Assembly (NCBI GenBank): GCA_025093555.1
Contig: JAIWNF010000023.1
Location: 496,001 to 560,000 of the forward strand
Source: Circinella umbellata
Taxonomy: Eukaryota; Mucoromycota; Mucoromycetes; Mucorales; Lichtheimiaceae
Direction: 5' to 3'
DNA: 64,000 bases
Shown: piece by piece, positions 59,075-64,000 of the stretch
Layout: each line of letters starts with the position of its first letter
Numbering within the stretch: the first letter of the stretch is position 1
The notes under the pieces: generated by a model
Told to the model about the DNA's origin: nothing
The model's database searches: none
What the model saw: only the letters and a program-made list of their open reading frames with translations
Made by a program: the position numbers and the translations under genes

Positions 59075-60044
59075 TCGATATCCGATTCCGTTTCCTGCGA
59101 TTCAAGCCCTTCAGGATCAGCTTGTTTCTTGGCTCTTTTACCACGTTTCGTCGTTAATGATTCTCTATATAATTAATCATGTGTACCATCCCCCCAAAAA
59201 AATCAGTAATAGTTTTTAAAGCAACCACAACAGTAGGAAAAAAATCACGAAAGACATATATGCTTTTTTTTTACCTGATAGATTTATCTACTGTAGTACT
59301 ATCTGATTTTGAAGCTTTTGCTTTTCCTTTCTTGTTTGATTTGTCATCACTTGTAGATTCCTTGTTTTTGACTGTTGACTGTTGATTTTTAGTTGTTGTT
59401 GATGATGTGGATGGTGGTGATGAGGATGATAATGTCTTATTGTCTTTTTGAGTAGAATCTACCACTGCTGCTGTTGTTAATTCATTATTATCCATTTTTC
59501 TAACTGTATTATGTCGACGAAGTCGCTTATTGGATAAAATAGAAGAAGATCCAGTTTGTGTTTGTTGCTGTTGTTTGCGTTTTTGCGGAAGTCTTTTGCT
59601 AAAAAGGAAATTAGAAAAACATTCTTTTCACTTTCCATCCATATTTTATTTTTTGATTATAAATATGTTAATGATAATAATTTACCTGCTGCTGCTACTA
59701 TTACTATTATTATTTGTCGGTTGCTGCGGTTCTTGAACCGATGCAATAGACGACAAAGTCGATTGGTTCTTTAAGTTGCTTTTTCTTGTTCTTTTTTTTG
59801 TTGTTGTTGAGGGTATAGCTGTCGAAGAACTTGCTTTTGTTGTTGACTTATTATTTCTAAGAGAATACCGCTGAGTGCCAGTGGTGGAACTATTACCAGT
59901 TGATGTAGGTGTGGCGGAAGAATCGGTTGTAGATGAATGTAAAGTAGATCTGTTATTGTAACGTTGTTGATTGGATAAAGAAGAAGAAGAACGCCGTCCA
60001 GTGATGCTGTTTGATCTTTTTATTTTCTTGGAGGGATGTTCCAT
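53128..60044 (-). CDS. TRIP12: HECT ubiquitin ligase, TRIP12/Ufd4-type
   Basis: Ten exons (60044-59686, 59598-59275, 59164-58291, 58209-57600, 57457-55575, 55471-54266, 54175-54089, 53986-53876, 53780-53567, 53474-53128) join in phase to 2004 residues, close to human TRIP12. A Ser/Thr/Asn-rich, Lys-containing N-terminus leads to a long Glu/Asp run (about residues 300-340). An armadillo-like repeat region follows (LHMQSAFGGMMSDMSSRLRSIL; LVALQELAEILS; LLACRCISNLLDALP). Later come a second helical region and a WVIRFYLND segment. The HECT domain starts in exon 6 ([21 protein letters not shown]) and ends RLPIGGW...PSVMTCANYLKMPDY with the catalytic Cys at about 1971. It would act in the UFD pathway, adding branched/K29-type ubiquitin to N-terminal-ubiquitin and other substrates, in nucleus and cytosol. 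Confidence 0.95.
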
Positions 60045-60170
60045 AAAAAATGAATGTAGTTAAAAGTAAAATTCTTCTAATTGATATCTTGAATAAAATA
60101 AAACGTTGTAGTCTTTTATATTCAAGAAACCAAAAGAAAAAATAAAGAGGAATAATTCAGTTGCTCTTGT

Positions 60171-60206
<36 letters not shown>

Positions 60207-63058
60207 CGTATATGTGTGTATGTGCTTATGTGTATGTATGTGATTGTTGAGTGAGGGGGGTGGGTTTTATACAGCAAAAAAGAAAAAAAGGACGAAAAAA
60301 GACCGGAGTGTCTGTCATTTGAGAGCAAATAACTAAAAAGAACCGGACTTTACGGAAATGCATGGCTGCTGAGACCAAAAATCGGTGGGGTCTCCCTTTC
60401 ATCTATCTGTTGTAATAGTTACAAAAAGGAACCAGGTTGTTTCAACTGTTTTACAATTCCTATTCTTAAAAGGGAACTTTTTGTTAGTCAATAGTAATTA
60501 AAAATTTATTCAACTATTAAACAGATTATTTTTATCAATTGAGTTCGCTAGACGAATATTCTTTTTTGTTATAAGTATATACTAAAAGAGGACTGATGCA
60601 TAAACTATTATCTTAATCGAAGTAAAATAATACAAAAATAACGAGAGATAGGAATATCGATGACAGATGGTTCAATTAGACAGCTAATCAGCTTGCCGGT
60701 CCACATAAAAACATTTTTACTACTCTAACCGCTCTTCCCTTCATTTGTAGTTTTCGCAAATACGTACCCATGCATGTGTGTTATAACAAAGAAATACGTA
60801 TGTATGTTTTATTATCTTATGTATCACATATAACTTTGCTCTTGTGTAGTACTACCTTATATAATAAAATATATAATATTATATACATATACATATACAT
60901 ATACTTATTTATCTTTCACTTTGTACCTGCTTTATAAATTTAGCTAACAATCTTAATAGAAATCTCAAAGCCCGTAAATTATTCTACAATAAAAATTTAT
61001 GTACGTAGTGATGGAAAATGATGTAATCTATAGGTACATTCACTACTATAATTTTATCGCTAGATATTTTCTAGATAATAATATTACATACAAGTAAAAA
61101 ACAACGGGAACAATTGGTTTTTATATAGTAACTGTAAAAGGTGTGACGAATCGATAGATGCACTGTTTGGTTGTGCTGTTTATATGATGACTATTTTCGG
61201 TTCAAATTTCCTGCGAAAAGTTGTACACTAGTGCTACTTAATAACTGAAGAAAGAAACAAATTAACTTACACGTTTTTTAACTATGGGGCTACTCCAGTA
61301 TACAGATGTCCCAAACAACAAAGTAACTGGTCCCTAGGCCTGCGCCCGGAGGTGGTGCGTCCCGCAGCTTATGAAGTCGTCAGCCGAAGCTTCTGACAAC
61401 ATACCCATACGCGCAAATCTTAAAATCCAGAAAGAAGCTCTTGGTTATCAAGCGCTGCCTTTCTATTAAGGTTCTAATAAAAAAAAACGGAGCAGGTTCA
61501 AAAGTCCCACCCCGATGAATTAGAGAAATATTTAAAGTTACGTAGTCTTCTGCATATGAATATGACATATAATTTCCATCATCCATTACCAAAAAAAGAA
61601 CCGTAATAATTACTTTGAGCAATGTATCGTTCAAAAAGTAATAAATGGCACTTATAACACCAGTAGTATCAGTAACGAATGCATAGATTGACAACCCACT
61701 TGACCATAAAAAAGAGAACAAATAGCAGATGAAAAACATCCATCTTATAAGAACAGGATAATCTTGTTAACCAGAAGAAACATCTTGAAAAAACCAGGAT
61801 ATCCTACATACGTACGAGTAGTACAAGAAAGAAGATAATGTAAATTATACTCAACTCTATTTATATCTTTCGATATATCATGAGTCAAATCATGAAACTA
61901 AAAAAAAGTCAATTTTATTTTATGCAATGTTTATATCATTCTTTGAGTCTTTAAGAAAAATTAATCATTTCGACATGAACATCAGTGGACTTTTGACAAA
62001 TAGAACTACATCAACATCTTTTAAATAACTAGATGTCAGCGATAACTTAGTAAGAATAAACGAGACGAGTGTCATTGAATAGGCAAAAGCATATTATATT
62101 TTGGTGACAATATATACATTTCGTTAAAAGCATTGGTACGTAGAAAGTTTCTTGTAAGTCCTGAGAATGTAGAAAAGGATTACGTAGTTTTGTTTTTATT
62201 GAAAAAAAAAAAGAATCATTACAGTACATAGTTTTCCGAATTCCACAATTTCTTCATCACAACATACAGCTACAAAAACAATATTATCATAATATGAACA
62301 TCATTAACTAAAGGCAACATTAATGATATTGCTAATACTATCGAAAAATCATTAACAACAAGGAAGATTGAACCCTCTTTATAATAAAGATATATTTCCA
62401 AACTCTCATCCGACACATAATCATTATTTCAAAATTATGATGTCCTTTGCTTTTGTTAAATGATATTTTGGAACAGATTAATAGTAAAGGTCTTCTATTC
62501 AAGGTGACTCGTTCTAAGAAAACGTAGTATTGAATAAGGAAAAGTCAATCAATCTTTTTTAGCGCTACATTCAAATAGAATTACAATAATTATTTTACTT
62601 AGGTGTAACACCGCACATAAACAGATACTCGGATGAACACTTATAATTGTAACCTACTATTTTATATAAGTATTATATTATTACATCTAATAGATATATT
62701 CCCATCCAATCGATACCTTTAATCCTATTCATTTCCTTATTCTTCATCAACTTTATAATTTTTCCATCGTTCCAATACTTTTTATTTGAATTTGTTCGTA
62801 TTTTACGTGTTACTGAAAGGAAAGTTGGCACCATTTCTCAATGCATACGACGGAAAATATATTTAGATCACGTGTCCGCGTTTTTTTTTTTTTTTTTGGG
62901 AAATGGCTGGGTGGTGTGTAGGCTACGCATTCCCTCAGCATACTCCGCAACGTTTTTTTTTCTTTTTGTAATAAGTTTTTTTTCTTACTTATTTCATATA
63001 AGGATACCCAGCCTTTTTTTCTTCTTTTTTCTTTGTTCACTTTTTGTTCCTACCTCCA
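60045..63058. other. 3-kb divergent intergenic region
   Basis: It holds the TRIP12 promoter with a (TA)n(TG)n microsatellite at about 60172-60205, a TATACA repeat near 60885-60905, and a GC-rich patch at 61331-61400. A minus-strand 119-residue hydrophobic frame (61380-61739) has an ATG but no recognised domain. CACGTG, an E-box, occurs near 62869 about 190 bp before the USP start. No other gene recognised. Confidence 0.5.
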
Positions 63059-64000
63059 ATGGAGCACGAAAATCAATCGTCATGGAATTCAGTTTCTGCT
63101 ACTAAAGATGTTGAGACGCGTGTACCTTTAGATCAAAATAAGGATTCGGATCCAACGACACTAACTCAAGTTGAAAATAACCTAAGCAACGACAGTAACG
63201 ACGACGATCAACAACAGCAACGACAAAAAGAAGCAATAGTAACACCAGGCAAACAACTCGAACTTTTTACCCGTTTTTGTACCGAACAACAACCTAAACC
63301 AGGTGATACATGTTATATTATCCCAAAAGAATGGTTACTCAAGTGGAAAGCTTATTGTGAATCATATCATACAAATCAACATGACGAAGAAGAAAATAAC
63401 AGAAACGAAAAGAAAGCTCCAGGTCCTGTCAATAATAACTTGATTGCAAAACAAGACGGTAGCTTGTTACCTAATTTATCAGACAACAAGGATGTTTCAA
63501 CTGTACCAGCAGGTGCATGGGAATTATTTAAAACAAGGTAACTTTTCTTTTGATATATAAACTTTTTTTTTTCTATAAGGCTGATTTTTTTTCTGTGTTC
63601 CTGTTTTCCTTATCTTTAAGTTATGGGATCAATGGCCCTATAATAACAAGAAAATATCTTTCGAGTGGATTTGAATTATTATATCCTATCAAGATCAAGA
63701 TTTATGTAGTTTATGATCAACCTGATATACCATTAACTTATGATATCACCGCTATTTCCATTTCCAATAATGCAACACATAATGAATTGAAGCGCGAAAT
63801 TCAGAAAGCTTTAAATATTACAACTAAGACATCATATTTCCGATTATGGAAACTCATAAAAAATCCCAATAATGACGAGAATGACCCAACTATATTAGAC
63901 GGATCAGAAGAAATTTTGGATAGTGACGATGTGGATCAACTTATTGACGAATTAGAATTGGATGAATTCGGTTGTGCCGTGGAAATATCATCATCATCAT
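63059..64000 (+). CDS. Ubiquitin-specific protease with DUSP domain (USP4/15, Ubp12-like), N-terminal part
   Basis: Two exons visible (63059-63537 and 63621 onward) and the gene runs off the window. The ATG at 63059 begins MEHENQSSWN; the frame is open slightly upstream but only from a non-ATG codon. After a Gln/Asp-rich leader, LELFTRFCTE...GDTCYIIPKEWLLKWKAY and, across the intron, YGINGPIITRKYL form a DUSP domain. Next is a ubiquitin-like region (KIYVVYDQPDIPL...LKREIQKALNI...FRLWKL). DUSP followed by a Ubl is the layout of USP4/USP11/USP15 and yeast Ubp12 cysteine proteases. The catalytic domain lies beyond the window. Confidence 0.88.

Noticed and set aside
61491..61510. Possible tRNA B-box (GGTTCAAAAGTCC)
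   Set aside because: Does not fit the B-box consensus exactly and no A-box or cloverleaf could be built around it.
61380..61739. 119-residue hydrophobic minus-strand frame with ATG
   Set aside because: No recognised motif, no splice context and a competing plus-strand frame; kept only as part of the intergenic note.

Overview
This is a piece of a fungal nuclear genome, most likely Mucoromycota (Mucorales-like). The evidence is AT-rich DNA full of A/T homopolymers, genes cut by many short introns (about 50-120 nt) with GTAAGT/GTATGT-type donors and TAG/CAG acceptors, transcription factors rich in Asn/Gln/Ser runs, and remnants of element families common in these fungi (DIRS, KDZ, Fanzor-like and DUF4218/CACTA-like). 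No tRNA, rRNA or CRISPR was seen. I assembled the gene models by hand and checked that the reading phase carries across every junction.

Layout. 0-5.3 kb is mobile DNA: a 1.5-kb element with 34-bp inverted ends, interspersed ATCCATGA-type repeats, two transposase-related gene pieces on the minus strand, and an 89-bp GC-rich insert between perfect 10-bp direct repeats. 5.3-9.4 kb holds a small twin-CX9C gene (NDUFAF8-like, -) divergent from a 13-exon cullin-3 gene (+). 10-18 kb holds three minus-strand transcription factors: a Myb plus CRZ1-type zinc-finger fusion, a bHLH protein, and a two-finger GATA factor of the iron/siderophore-regulator type. 18.1-23.9 kb is a gene desert, followed by a small secreted peptide gene. 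25-28 kb is a large imperfect palindrome carrying remnants of a Fanzor/TnpB-like gene. 28.6-29.3 kb is eIF1, 30.3-31.4 kb a solo KDZ transposase N-terminus, and 32.7-33.8 kb NudC.

34.7-39.1 kb encodes a 1184-residue receptor-like protein: signal peptide, Kelch ectodomain, transmembrane helix and protein kinase. Next to it (39.5-40.9 kb) is a compact module of a Myb-like protein and an Rpn-like PD-(D/E)XK nuclease with 22-bp inverted repeats around the first gene. 42-44.4 kb is a decayed DIRS-like retrotransposon. 45-48 kb is a DDHD phospholipase with a 12-nt microexon and a GC-AG intron. 48.7-50 kb is a Zn2Cys6 factor. 53-60 kb is a 10-exon TRIP12-type HECT ubiquitin ligase, and the window ends inside a DUSP-type ubiquitin protease.

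Functionally the housekeeping content is dominated by ubiquitin enzymes (CUL3, TRIP12, USP), transcription factors, translation start (eIF1), and dynein/Hsp90-linked NudC. The most unusual parts are the Kelch receptor kinase, the Myb/CRZ1 fusion, the Myb-nuclease module and the Fanzor-bearing palindrome.
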